64,000 nt of DNA from Burkholderiaceae bacterium (GCA_024235995.1 JACKLI010000001.1:434001-498000), one strand, 5' to 3'; positions 16,574 to 24,972 are shown, numbered from the stretch's first letter. Numbers and translations: made by a program. The notes: generated from the sequence alone by a model not told the origin.

Positions 16574-17239
16574 TCAATGGCCTTCGGCATCCAGCGTCGC
16601 GCCGAACCCGCGCAGCGCCGCGTCGTGCAGCAGCGTTTTCACGCGCGCGAGGGCGCCCGGCTCGGCCTGCTCCAGCAGCCGGCCAAAGGCGCGCGCCTCG
16701 TCCAGCAGCGCGTGGGCCGGCGTGACTTGCCACACCAGCCCCCAGTCGTGCGCCTGCCGCGCGGTGAAGGCCTGGCCGGACCACAGCAGCGCCTTGGCGC
16801 GGCCCAGGCCGATCAGGCGCGGCAGCAGGGCGTGGATGCCGCCGGTGCCGGGCAGGCCGAGCTGCGCCTCGGGCAGGGCAAAGCGCGCGTCCTCGCTGGC
16901 AAAGACCACGTCGCAGTTGAGCGCCAGCTCCAGGCCGGCGCCCACCGCCCAGCCCTGCACCGCCGCGATCGAAGGCTTGCCGTGCTCCACCAGCGCGGCG
17001 GCCACCTGCTGCAGCGTGGCGACGAAGGCGGCGCTGGCGGGCGCGTCGCGGTCCTTGCCGGCGCAAAACGCCCGGCCCTCGCCGCGGATCAGCAGCAGCC
17101 GCACCGCAGGGTCGTCCTGGCCCTGGCGCACCGCGTCCAGCAGGGCCTGCGCCGACTGCGGCGTGAGCGCGTTCAGGCGAGCGGGCCGGTTCAGGGCGAT
17201 CTCGAAGAGGCCGCCGACGCGCTGGCAGACGATATCCAT
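16574..17239 (-). CDS. enoyl-CoA hydratase/isomerase family protein, short
   Basis: Crotonase-fold protein of 221 residues, about 35 shorter than usual. The oxyanion-hole region reads AFCAGKD and AVGAGLELALNCD; the first catalytic Glu (in LEL) and the second (in LPEAQLGLPGTGG) are both present, so hydratase activity is plausible. The usual C-terminal trimerisation tail ending in a KRKP-like motif is missing; the frame ends naturally and the next gene follows after 26 bases, so this may be a real short form. It starts six bases after the metallo-beta-lactamase-fold gene and is probably part of a LiuR-controlled unit. Confidence 0.87.
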   Translation of the reverse strand: MDIVCQRVGGLFEIALNRPARLNALTPQSAQALLDAVRQGQDDPAVRLLLIRGEGRAFCAGKDRDAPASAAFVATLQQVAAALVEHGKPSIAAVQGWAVGAGLELALNCDVVFASEDARFALPEAQLGLPGTGGIHALLPRLIGLGRAKALLWSGQAFTARQAHDWGLVWQVTPAHALLDEARAFGRLLEQAEPGALARVKTLLHDAALRGFGATLDAEGH

Positions 17240-17245
17240 GCTGCG

Positions 17246-18358
17246 TCAGACCGGCGCAAAGCGCCAGATGCCGGCGGCGTCGCGCGTGCGCGCCAGCTGG
17301 CCGCCATGCCACAGGCGGTGCAGGTGCGCCACCGACTCGCCCAACGCGAAGGTGGTCTGGTGCAGATCGAGCGGGCGCTTGAACAGCACCGGCAGCATGT
17401 CGTAGGCGCTCACCGGCCTGGCGTGGGCGGCCTGCACCACCTCGGCCAGGCGGTCGCGGTGGTGGTCGTGCAGTTGCTGGATGCGGGTGTGCAGACCCTT
17501 GAACGGCCTGCCGTGCGAGGGCAGCACCAGGGTGTTTTCGGGCAGCGGCTTGAAGCGGTCGATGGAGTCCAGGAACAGCGTCAGCGAATCGGCCTCGGGC
17601 TCCATCTCGTACACGCTGACGTTGGTGGAGATGCGCGGCAGCACCATGTCGCCGCTGATCAGGATGTTCGGCGCCTCGCCCGCCGCCGTGGGCGCGCCTT
17701 CGCCCGTCGCCGCAGGCGAGCCTTCACGGTACAGCGCCATGTGCTCGGGCGCGTGGCCGTAGCCGGCCACGCAGCGCCAGGCCTGGCCGCCGATGGTCAG
17801 CTGCATGCCGTCGATCAGGCGCGCGTAGCTGGGCGGCACGGCGGGCACCAGGCCGCTGTAGTAGTTCTTGCGGTTGCGGACCTGCTCCAGGTCGCCTTCG
17901 TCGAGCATGCCGTGGCTGCGGAAGTACGCCGCCAAGCGGTCGCCGCCGAAGCTGTTGACCACCTCGCAGGCGTAGCGCGCGGCCTGGAAGTCGGTGCCGC
18001 TGATCCACAGCGGCGCCTGCCAGCGCTCGCACAGCCAGTGCGCCAGGCCGATGTGGTCGGGGTGCATGTGGGTGACGACGACGCGCACCACGGGCAGGCC
18101 CTCCAGCTCGTGCTCGAACACCTGCTCCCACAGCGCGCGCGACTCGGGCCGGTCGATGCAGCAGTCCACCACCGTCCAGCCCTCGCGGCCCTGAAAGCGG
18201 TCGCGCAGCAGCCACAGGTTGATGTGGTCCAGCGCAAAAGGCAGCGGCATGCGCACCCACTTGACACCGGGCGCCAGGCTGATGGCGCGGCCGGGCGCGG
18301 GCAGTTCGTCGCCCAGCGGGTAGTGCAGGGCGCGTTCGAGTTCGGCGGAAAGGGACAT
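17246..18358 (-). CDS. metallo-beta-lactamase-fold hydrolase
   Basis: The 370-residue protein has the binuclear metal motif THMHPDH (His97, His99, Asp101, His102) and later AGYGHAPEHM, an ISGDMVLPRIS aspartate region and LPSHGRPF for the remaining ligands. The family hydrolyses thioesters, lactones and similar bonds; in leucine/isoprenoid gene sets such proteins are common but their substrate is open. I chose the ATG at 18358; a more upstream TTG lies inside the LiuR operator. It is divergent from liuR and is first in a unit with a crotonase and an SDR. Confidence 0.88.
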   Translation of the reverse strand: MSLSAELERALHYPLGDELPAPGRAISLAPGVKWVRMPLPFALDHINLWLLRDRFQGREGWTVVDCCIDRPESRALWEQVFEHELEGLPVVRVVVTHMHPDHIGLAHWLCERWQAPLWISGTDFQAARYACEVVNSFGGDRLAAYFRSHGMLDEGDLEQVRNRKNYYSGLVPAVPPSYARLIDGMQLTIGGQAWRCVAGYGHAPEHMALYREGSPAATGEGAPTAAGEAPNILISGDMVLPRISTNVSVYEMEPEADSLTLFLDSIDRFKPLPENTLVLPSHGRPFKGLHTRIQQLHDHHRDRLAEVVQAAHARPVSAYDMLPVLFKRPLDLHQTTFALGESVAHLHRLWHGGQLARTRDAAGIWRFAPV

Positions 18359-18399
18359 GAGGGGGAGGACCGGAGGTCTCGGGTAGGATGGCGGTGCAG

Positions 18400-18415
18400 T
18401 TGACGTAAACGTCAA
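18400..18415. promoter_or_regulatory. LiuR-type MerR operator 1
   Basis: TTGACGTAAACGTCAA, a perfect palindrome with 7-base arms, lies between the divergent metallo-beta-lactamase-fold gene and liuR. An identical copy lies in the isovaleryl-CoA dehydrogenase promoter at 18908-18923. It could control both divergent genes. Confidence 0.8.
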
Positions 18416-18482
18416 CCAAGCCGATCATTTTAGGAACCCGGCGCATTTCCTGCCCAGCACCCGCGCGACAGCACGCCCGCCC

Positions 18483-18905
18483 ATGGCCACCACCTACACC
18501 ATCAGCGACCTGGCGCGCGAGTTCGACCTCACGCCGCGCGCCATGCGCTTTTACGAGGACATGGGCCTGCTGCAGCCCGAGCGGCGCGGCCCCGGCGGGC
18601 GCCAGCGCGTGTACAGCAACCGCGACCGCACGCGCCTGAAGCTCACCCTGCGCGCCAAGCGCCTGGGCCTGTCGCTGGTGGAGGCCAAGGCGCTGATCGA
18701 CATGTACGACAGCCCGCGCGACACCGAGGCGCAGCTGGAGCAGTTTTTGCGCGTGCTGGGCCAGCACCGCCTGCAGCTGGAGGCGCAACTGGCCGAGCTG
18801 CAGGCCACGCTGCGCGAAGTCGGCCAGCACGAGAAGGACGCCCGCGCCCTGCTGGAGCGCCTGCCCCGCAAGGGCGGCGCGCCGCGCCGTGCGGAATTCA
18901 ATTGA
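18483..18905 (+). CDS. liuR: LiuR-type MerR family regulator
   Basis: The 140-residue protein has an N-terminal MerR winged helix (YTISDLAREFDLTPRAMRFY, then EDMGLLQPER) and a long C-terminal dimerisation helix, with no metal-binding cysteines. LiuR proteins control leucine and isovalerate breakdown in proteobacteria. Two identical 16-base palindromes flank the gene, one upstream at 18400 and one in the promoter of isovaleryl-CoA dehydrogenase. Its stop codon overlaps the -35 box of that promoter. The likely effector is a CoA ester of the pathway; this is inference from the family. Confidence 0.88.
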   Translation: MATTYTISDLAREFDLTPRAMRFYEDMGLLQPERRGPGGRQRVYSNRDRTRLKLTLRAKRLGLSLVEAKALIDMYDSPRDTEAQLEQFLRVLGQHRLQLEAQLAELQATLREVGQHEKDARALLERLPRKGGAPRRAEFN

Positions 18906-18930
18906 CGTTGACGTAAACGTCAATCAAAAT
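18902..18930 (+). promoter_or_regulatory. MerR-type promoter with operator in the spacer
   Basis: A -35 box TTGACG (18902-18907) and a -10-like CAAAAT (18925-18930) are 17 bases apart. The spacer is filled by the palindrome TTGACGTAAACGTCAA (18908-18923). An operator inside the spacer is the classic arrangement for MerR-family activators. The promoter drives isovaleryl-CoA dehydrogenase 38 bases downstream. Confidence 0.75.
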
Positions 18931-18967
18931 CCGGTCCATACCGACCCATCCAACGAGGAGCCTTCCC

Positions 18968-20143
18968 ATGAGCCAACTGCCCGGCCTGAACTTTCACCTG
19001 GGTGAAGACATCGACGCCCTGCGCGAGGCGGTGCGCGCCTTCGCCGTCGAGGAGATCGCGCCGCTGGCCGCCCAGGTCGACCGCGACAACCTGTTTCCGC
19101 ACGACCTGTGGGCCAAGCTGGGCGAGATGGGCCTGCACGGCATGACCGTCAAGGCCGAGTACGGCGGCACCGAGCTGGGCTACCTGGCCCACATCGTGGC
19201 GATGGAGGAAGTCTCGCGCGCCTCGGCCTCGGTGGGCCTGTCCTACGGCGCGCACTCCAACCTGTGCGTCAACCAGATCCACCGCAACGGCAGCGCGGCG
19301 CAAAAAGCCAAGTACCTGCCCAAGCTGGTCAACGGCCAGCACGTGGGCGCGCTGGCCATGAGCGAGCCGGGCGCCGGCAGCGACGTGGTGAGCATGAAGC
19401 TGCGCGCCGACAAGAAGGACGGCTACTACGTGCTCAACGGCGGCAAGATGTGGATCACCAACGGCGGCGACGCCGACACCCTGGTGATCTACGCCAAGAC
19501 CGAGCCCGAAATGGGCGCGCGCGGCATGACGGCCTTCATCGTCGAGAAGGGCTTCAAGGGCTTTTCGGCCGGCACCAAGCTGGACAAGCTGGGCATGCGC
19601 GGCAGCAACACCTACCCGCTGTTCTTCGACAACTGCGAGGTGCCCGAGGAAAACGTGATGGGCGGCGAAGGCAACGGCGCCAAGGTGCTGATGAGCGGGC
19701 TGGACTACGAGCGCGCCGTGCTCTCCGGCGGGCCGCTGGGCATCATGGCCGCGTGCATGGACGCGGTGCTGCCCTACGTGCACGAGCGCCAGCAGTTCGG
19801 CCAGGCCATCGGCGAGTTCCAGCTCATGCAAGGCAAGGTGGCCGACATGTACAGCACCTGGCAGGCCACGCGCGCCTACGTCTACGCCGTGGGCCGCGCC
19901 GCCGACCATGCCGCCCATGCGCGCAGCTTCCGCAAGGACGCGGCGGGCGCCATCCTCTACTCGGCCGAAAAAGCCACCTGGATGGCCGGCGAAGCCATCC
20001 AGGCCCTGGGCGGCGTGGGCTACACCAAGGACTTCCCGGTCGAGCGCCTGTGGCGCGACGCCAAGCTGTACGAGATCGGCGCCGGCACCAGCGAAATCCG
20101 CCGCATGCTGATCGGGCGCGAGCTGTTTGCCGAGACGGTGTGA
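18968..20143 (+). CDS. ivd: isovaleryl-CoA dehydrogenase
   Basis: This FAD enzyme oxidises isovaleryl-CoA to 3-methylcrotonyl-CoA in leucine breakdown. The 391-residue protein has the acyl-CoA dehydrogenase signatures ALAMSEPGAGSDVVSMK and GGVGYTKDFPVERLWRDAK. The catalytic base is Glu248 in GLDYERAVLSGGPLGI, at the internal position that distinguishes isovaleryl-CoA dehydrogenases from most relatives. A ribosome binding site AGGAG precedes the ATG. The LiuR operator in its promoter supports the substrate. The usual methylcrotonyl-CoA carboxylase genes are not next to it; can, aceK and a thiolase follow after an interruption. Confidence 0.95.
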   Translation: MSQLPGLNFHLGEDIDALREAVRAFAVEEIAPLAAQVDRDNLFPHDLWAKLGEMGLHGMTVKAEYGGTELGYLAHIVAMEEVSRASASVGLSYGAHSNLCVNQIHRNGSAAQKAKYLPKLVNGQHVGALAMSEPGAGSDVVSMKLRADKKDGYYVLNGGKMWITNGGDADTLVIYAKTEPEMGARGMTAFIVEKGFKGFSAGTKLDKLGMRGSNTYPLFFDNCEVPEENVMGGEGNGAKVLMSGLDYERAVLSGGPLGIMAACMDAVLPYVHERQQFGQAIGEFQLMQGKVADMYSTWQATRAYVYAVGRAADHAAHARSFRKDAAGAILYSAEKATWMAGEAIQALGGVGYTKDFPVERLWRDAKLYEIGAGTSEIRRMLIGRELFAETV

Positions 20144-20150
20144 TGGGAGC

Positions 20151-20167
20151 GCCGGCGTCCCGCCGGC
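20151..20167. repeat. GCCGGCG/CGCCGGC hairpin after ivd
   Basis: Perfect 7-base arms with loop TCC begin eight bases after the ivd stop. Without a T-run it is an imperfect terminator; it could act as one for the convergent ivd and ORF6N genes or be a small repeat element. Confidence 0.45.
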
Positions 20168-20190
20168 AAAAGGGCGGGGTGAATCGCTCG

Positions 20191-20775
20191 TCAGCCCCTG
20201 CGGCTTCCGGGTTTGCCTTGCTTTTCCTGCGGCGCCACGAATCCGATGGGCCGCTTCGGCGCGGCGGGTGGCGACATCAGCTCGCGCACGGCATCCAGCA
20301 GCTGCCGGAGCTGTCCGCGTGTGTGGGCGCTGAACATGCCGTGCTCCGTTTCCAGCCGGCCGGTGCGCTCCTCCAACTCCATCAGGCGCCTGGCCAGGTC
20401 GGCATGCAGCGCGCTGGCCTGGCGCATCTGCACGAAGGCCCGCACCACGTAGATGCCCATCTCCACCGCCTGGCCGCTGGCCAGCACGTTGGCCGCCTGG
20501 ATCGCTCCATGCTCGGTGAACGCGAACGGCATTGACTTGGAAAATTTCAGCTTCCGGAGGTGATCGCAATTTGCGATCACCTCGGCCTTTTCGCCGTCCG
20601 TGAGCTGGAACATGAAGTCAGGCGGAAATCGCCCCGCGTTGCGCTTGACCTGCTCATTCAGGCGCCGCGTGGGCACCCCATACAGCTCGGCCAAGTCGGC
20701 ATCGATCATCACTCGCTGGCTGCGCAGCGTCAGAATGCGCGCCTCCAGGCGCAGGGTGGTCAGGGCCGTGCTCAT
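20191..20775 (-). CDS. ORF6N domain DNA-binding protein
   Basis: The 194-residue protein has the N-terminal ORF6N domain (QRVMIDADLAELYGVPTRRL, then NEQVKRNAGRFPPDFMFQLT and PFAFTEHGAIQAANVL), known from phage and phage-derived antirepressor-like proteins. The C-terminal part is a helical, charged region (residues about 120-160) that may form a coiled coil. AAGGAG stands before the ATG. No other phage gene is nearby, so this is an isolated carry-over or a domesticated regulator. It is convergent with ivd. Confidence 0.88.
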   Translation of the reverse strand: MSTALTTLRLEARILTLRSQRVMIDADLAELYGVPTRRLNEQVKRNAGRFPPDFMFQLTDGEKAEVIANCDHLRKLKFSKSMPFAFTEHGAIQAANVLASGQAVEMGIYVVRAFVQMRQASALHADLARRLMELEERTGRLETEHGMFSAHTRGQLRQLLDAVRELMSPPAAPKRPIGFVAPQEKQGKPGSRRG

Positions 20776-20811
20776 CGAAGCTCCTTGCAGTCACCGGCAT
20801 GGTACTCTCGA

Positions 20812-20860
20812 TTTGATAGCTGTTGACGCCTTCCCTGCCCGGGCTGGAGTCGGAAAACCC
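20812..20860 (+). repeat. 49-bp interspersed repeat, degenerate copy
   Basis: The first ten bases (TTTGATAGCT) are identical to the copy at 35824-35872 and about 28 of 49 positions match by eye, including CGC, GGGCT and GAG blocks. It lies between the ORF6N gene and the WYL-domain remnant, so the preserved part of the remnant begins just downstream of the repeat. Confidence 0.5.
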
Positions 20861-20880
20861 CACGATACCCCGCTGCCGCC

Positions 20881-21050
20881 TACTGCAACGCAACCGTGCG
20901 CGACACCTGGCAGCTGGGCTGGTGGATCCTCAGCCAGGGGGCCGGCATCGAGGTTCTTGGGCCCGGCCATCTGCGCGAGAAGATCGCGCGGGAGATCGAC
21001 GCCGCTCACGCTCGCTACCGGCCGGCAACACCAGGACCCGGTACCTCATG
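20881..21050 (+). pseudogene. C-terminal remnant of a WYL-domain regulator
   Basis: An in-frame stretch of about 56 codons without a start ends in TGA at 21048-21050. Its translation contains VRDTWQLGWWILSQGAGIEV followed by LGPGHLREKIAREI, the C-terminal pattern of WYL-domain transcription factors (a W-W-LLS-G-x-VEVL-P-x-LR order). The helix-turn-helix and most of the WYL domain are missing; a stop codon lies 19 codons upstream in the same frame. I read it as a truncated gene left over after a deletion that may have joined the repeat at 20812 to this fragment. Confidence 0.65.
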
Positions 21051-21071
21051 AAGTGGCGGTACCATTCCGTC

Positions 21072-21740
21072 ATGTCTTCCTCACTGCAACACCTGATCGA
21101 CAACAACCGCGCCTGGGCCGAGCGCGTGGAACGCCAGCAACCCGGGTTTTTCGAGTCGCTGGCGCAACAGCAGACGCCCAAGTACATGTGGATCGGCTGC
21201 TCCGACAGCCGCGTGCCGGCCAACCAGGTCATCGGCCTGGCGCCGGGCGAGGTCTTCGTGCACCGCAACGTGGCCAACGTGGTGGTCAGCTCCGACCTGA
21301 ACGCGCTGTCGGTCATCCAGTTCGCGGTGGACGTGCTCAAGGTCGAGCACATCATGGTGGTGGGCCACTACGGCTGCGGCGGCGTGATGGCGGTGCTGCG
21401 CGGGCAGCGCATCGGCCTGGGCGACAACTGGCTGCGCCACGTGCACGACGTCAAGCAGCGCCACCGCAGCCGCTGGATGCATCTGTGCACGGCCGATCAG
21501 GAAAGCACGCTGTGCGAGATGAACGTGATCGAGCAGGTGGGCCACGTGGCCGAGACCACCGTGGTGCAGGACGCCTGGGCGCGCGGCCAGACGCTGTCGG
21601 TGCACGGCTGGTGCTACGGCCTGAAGGACGGCCTGGTCAAGAACCTGGGCGTGACCATGTCCAGCCCGCAGCAGGTGGTGCCGGTGTACACAGAGGCCAT
21701 CAAGCGCTATCCGCGCCAGCCGCTCAACCCCACCGCATAG
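21072..21740 (+). CDS. can: beta-class carbonic anhydrase
   Basis: Interconverts CO2 and bicarbonate in the cytoplasm. The 222-residue protein is the length of E. coli Can (220). Zinc ligands and partners are visible: Cys43 and Asp45 in GCSDSRVPA, Arg47, His99 and Cys102 in GHYGCGG. HRNVANVV and the C-terminal SVHGWCYGLKDGLVKNLG fit the same subclass. I chose the ATG at 21072 to match the family start; an ATG at 21048 is also in frame and overlaps the end of the WYL remnant. aceK begins three bases after the stop. Confidence 0.95.
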   Translation: MSSSLQHLIDNNRAWAERVERQQPGFFESLAQQQTPKYMWIGCSDSRVPANQVIGLAPGEVFVHRNVANVVVSSDLNALSVIQFAVDVLKVEHIMVVGHYGCGGVMAVLRGQRIGLGDNWLRHVHDVKQRHRSRWMHLCTADQESTLCEMNVIEQVGHVAETTVVQDAWARGQTLSVHGWCYGLKDGLVKNLGVTMSSPQQVVPVYTEAIKRYPRQPLNPTA

Positions 21741-21743
21741 GCC

Positions 21744-23648
21744 ATGCCGCTGACCGCCGAGCAAGCCGCGCTGGCGCAGGCGCTGGCCCAGGCGATGATC
21801 GACGGCTTCAACCGCCACTACCGCCTGTTTCGCACCGAGTCGGCGCGCGGCAAGCACCGCTTTGAAACGGCCGACTGGCACGGCCAGCAGCGCGCCCAGC
21901 GCGAGCGCATCGAGTTCTACGACCTGCGCGTGCTGGAGTGCGTGCGCCGGCTGGAGCGCGAGTTCAAGGCCGGCGAGCAGCCCACCGACGTGTGGCAGCA
22001 GGCCAAGCTGCTGTACATCGGCATGCTGGTGCGCCACCAGCAGCCCGAGCTGGCCGAGACCTTCTTCAACTCGGTCAGCACCAAGATCCTGCACCGCAGC
22101 TATTTCCAGAACGACTTCATCTTCGTGCGCCCGGCCGTCAGCACCGAGTACATGGAGACCGAAGACCCGCGCGCGCCGCCCACCTACCGCGCCTTCTACC
22201 CCGCCGCCGGCCCGCTGCAGGATGTCGTGCGCACCGTGCTGCTGTCGTTCGGCCTGCGCTGCCGCTTCGAGGACCTGGAGCGCGACGTCGGCTACGTGGC
22301 CCGCGCCATGCAGCGCGAGCTGGCCGGCGACAAGCCGCGCCCCAACTTCCAGGTCCAGGTGCTGACCAGCCTGTTCTACCGCAACAAGGGCGCGTACCTG
22401 GTGGGCAAGATCATCAACGGCTTTCGCGAGCTGCCGTTTGCCCTGCCCCTGCTGCACCGCACGCCCGGCACGGTGTACGTGGACGCGGCGCTGTTCGGCG
22501 AGGAGGATCTGCTGATCCTGTTCTCGTTCTCGCGCGCCTACTTCATGGTGGACATGGAGATTCCCTCGGCCTACGTGCAGTTTCTGCGCAGCCTGATGCC
22601 GCGCAAGCCGCGCGCCGAGCTGTACAACGCGCTGGGCCTGGCCAAGCAGGGCAAAAATTTGTTCTACCGCGACCTGCTGTGGCACCTGCGGCACTCCAGC
22701 GACCGCTTTCGCATCGCGCCCGGCATCAAGGGCATGGTGATGCTGGTGTTCGACCTGCCCAGCTTTCCCTACGTCTTCAAGATCATCCGCGACCGCTTTG
22801 CCCCGCCCAAGGAGACCACGCCCGCCCAGGTGCGCGCCAAGTACCACCTGGTCAAGCACCACGACCGCGTGGGCCGCATGGCCGACACCATGGAGTTCTC
22901 GCTGCTGGCCTTTCCGCGCGAGCGCTTCACCGACGAGCTGATCGCCGAGATCGAGCAGCACGCGCCCAGCCAGCTCGAAATATCGGATCGCGACGGCGAC
23001 GGCCAGACCGAGGTGATCATCGCGCACGCCTACATCGAGCGGCGCATGATCCCGCTCAACCTCTATCTGCAGGAGGCCTTCGACGCCGGCGAGCAGGACC
23101 TGGCGGCCAACGCCCGGCTGGAGCACGCCGTGATCGAATACGGCAACGCCATCAAGGACCTGGTGGCCGCCAACATCTTTCCGGGCGACATGCTGTGGAA
23201 GAACTTCGGCGTCACGCGCCACGGCAAGGTGGTGTTCTACGACTACGACGAGATCGAGTACCTGACCGACTGCAACTTCCGCCGCGTGCCGCCGCCGCGC
23301 ACCGAGGAGGACGAGCTGAGCGGCGAGGTCTGGTATTCGGTGGCCAGGGGCGACGTGTTCCCCGAGACCTTCGGCCCCTTCCTGCTGGGCAACCCGCGCG
23401 TGCGCGCCGCCTTCATGCGCCACCACGCCGATTTGCTGACGCCCGAGTTCTGGCAGCAGAACAAGGAGCGCATCCAGCGCGGCGAGCTGATCGATTTTTA
23501 TCCCTACGGCGTGCACCGGCGCTTCGACGTCAACGGCGGCATCCGCGGCATGCCCGAGTGGCCCGACCCGGCGGCGGCGAGCGTGGAGACGCCCGCCGAC
23601 CGGCCCGATGCGCTGGCGCCGATCCCCCCGACGGAGCCAGCGGATTGA
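21744..23648 (+). CDS. aceK: isocitrate dehydrogenase kinase/phosphatase
   Basis: AceK phosphorylates and dephosphorylates isocitrate dehydrogenase to divide carbon between the TCA cycle and the glyoxylate bypass. The 634-residue product covers the N-terminal regulatory region (RRLEREFKAGEQPTDVWQQ), the ATP-loop region APGIKGMVMLVFDLPSFPYV and the kinase-like core NIFPGDMLWKNFGV followed by VVFYDYDE. It is somewhat longer than the 578-residue E. coli protein because of a variable C-terminus rich in Pro and Ala. It follows can with a 3-base gap, so both are probably co-transcribed. No aceA or aceB is in the window. Confidence 0.95.
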   Translation: MPLTAEQAALAQALAQAMIDGFNRHYRLFRTESARGKHRFETADWHGQQRAQRERIEFYDLRVLECVRRLEREFKAGEQPTDVWQQAKLLYIGMLVRHQQPELAETFFNSVSTKILHRSYFQNDFIFVRPAVSTEYMETEDPRAPPTYRAFYPAAGPLQDVVRTVLLSFGLRCRFEDLERDVGYVARAMQRELAGDKPRPNFQVQVLTSLFYRNKGAYLVGKIINGFRELPFALPLLHRTPGTVYVDAALFGEEDLLILFSFSRAYFMVDMEIPSAYVQFLRSLMPRKPRAELYNALGLAKQGKNLFYRDLLWHLRHSSDRFRIAPGIKGMVMLVFDLPSFPYVFKIIRDRFAPPKETTPAQVRAKYHLVKHHDRVGRMADTMEFSLLAFPRERFTDELIAEIEQHAPSQLEISDRDGDGQTEVIIAHAYIERRMIPLNLYLQEAFDAGEQDLAANARLEHAVIEYGNAIKDLVAANIFPGDMLWKNFGVTRHGKVVFYDYDEIEYLTDCNFRRVPPPRTEEDELSGEVWYSVARGDVFPETFGPFLLGNPRVRAAFMRHHADLLTPEFWQQNKERIQRGELIDFYPYGVHRRFDVNGGIRGMPEWPDPAAASVETPADRPDALAPIPPTEPAD

Positions 23649-23714
23649 CGCGCGGCGCCGGCTTTCGACCGCACTTTGCGCGATCATCCTTTCACTGACT
23701 CAAGGAGAACCCTC

Positions 23715-24896
23715 ATGCTCGACCCCATCGTCATCGTTTCCGCCGCCCGCACGCCCATGGGCAGCTTTCAGGGCGACTTCACCGGCTTGGCCGCGCACGA
23801 CCTGGGCGGCGTGGCCATCAAGGCTGCCGTCGAGCGCGCCGGCATCAAACCGGAACTCGTCACCGAAGTGCTGTTTGGCAACTGCCTGATGGCCGGCCAG
23901 GGCCAGGCGCCGGCGCGGCAGGCCGCCTTCAAGGGCGGGCTGCCCAAGAGCGCGGGCGCCGTCACGCTGAGCAAGATGTGCGGCTCGGGCATGCGCGCGG
24001 CCATGTTCGCGCACGACATGCTGGTGGCCGGCAGCCATGATGTGCTGGTGGCCGGCGGCATGGAGAGCATGACCGGCGCGCCCTACCTGCTGCAAAAAGG
24101 CCGCGGCGGCTACCGCATGGGGCACGACCGCATCTTCGACCACATGATGCTCGACGGCCTGGAAGACGCCTACGAGCCCGGCCGCAGCATGGGCACCTTC
24201 GGTGAGGACTGCGCGGCCAAGTACCACTTCACCCGCGAACAGCAGGACAACTTCGCCATCGCCAGCGTGCAGCGGGCGCAGGCAGCTATTCAATCAGGAG
24301 CATTCAAGGCCGAGATCGCCCCCGTGACCGTCAAGGACCGCAAGGGCGAGCGCGTGGTGGACACCGACGAAGGCCCGGGCAAGGTCAAGCTCGACAAGAT
24401 CCCCACGCTCAAGCCCGCCTTCAAGAAGGACGGCACGGTGACGGCGGCCAGCAGCTCCAGCATCAACGACGGCGCCGCCGCCATGGTGCTGATGCGCGAG
24501 AGCACGGCCAAGAAGCTGGGCTGCAAGCCGCTGGCCAAGATCGTCAGCCACGCCACGCACGCGCAGGAGCCCGAGTGGTTCAGCACCGCGCCCATCGGCG
24601 CGACCGAGAAGGCGCTGGCCAAGGCCGGCTGGCAGGTGGGCGACGTCGACCTGTGGGAAGTGAACGAGGCCTTTGCCGTGGTGCCGATGGCGCTGATGCA
24701 CGATTTGAAGGTGCCGCACGACAAGGTCAACGTCAACGGCGGCGCCTGCGCCCTGGGCCACCCCATCGGCTGCAGCGGGGCGCGCATCATGGTCACGCTG
24801 ATCCACGCCTTGAAGGCGCGCGGGCTGAAGAAAGGCCTGGCCACGCTGTGCATCGGCGGCGGCGAGGCGACGGCGGTGGCGCTCGAACTCATCTGA
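23715..24896 (+). CDS. acetyl-CoA C-acetyltransferase (thiolase)
   Basis: Condenses two acetyl-CoA or cleaves acetoacetyl-CoA. The 393-residue protein has the nucleophile Cys89 in SKMCGSGMRA, NEAFAVVP, and the C-terminal GGACALGHPIGCSGAR with the catalytic His and second Cys. AAGGAG lies eight bases before the ATG at 23715. In Comamonadaceae such a thiolase commonly follows ivd in the leucine set, which fits removal of acetoacetate carbons. Here can, aceK and two remnants separate it from ivd, and a different module lies between it and the next acyl-CoA dehydrogenase. Confidence 0.94.
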   Translation: MLDPIVIVSAARTPMGSFQGDFTGLAAHDLGGVAIKAAVERAGIKPELVTEVLFGNCLMAGQGQAPARQAAFKGGLPKSAGAVTLSKMCGSGMRAAMFAHDMLVAGSHDVLVAGGMESMTGAPYLLQKGRGGYRMGHDRIFDHMMLDGLEDAYEPGRSMGTFGEDCAAKYHFTREQQDNFAIASVQRAQAAIQSGAFKAEIAPVTVKDRKGERVVDTDEGPGKVKLDKIPTLKPAFKKDGTVTAASSSSINDGAAAMVLMRESTAKKLGCKPLAKIVSHATHAQEPEWFSTAPIGATEKALAKAGWQVGDVDLWEVNEAFAVVPMALMHDLKVPHDKVNVNGGACALGHPIGCSGARIMVTLIHALKARGLKKGLATLCIGGGEATAVALELI

Positions 24897-24972
24897 GCCA
24901 CTGACACCACTCAAGCCAATCGCGAGCTGGGTGCCGCGCCCGTGGCAAGACCAAGGTTCCAGCAAGCAACGT

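Noticed and set aside
20144..20333. Small + strand frames over the ivd-ORF6N junction
   Set aside because: They are translations of the hairpin and the complement of the ORF6N gene, with no ribosome binding site.
24285..24312. AGCTATTCAATC in the thiolase gene as another 49-bp repeat copy
   Set aside because: Only the end block matches and the rest of the 49 bases does not align; the encoded residues follow the normal thiolase length and pattern.
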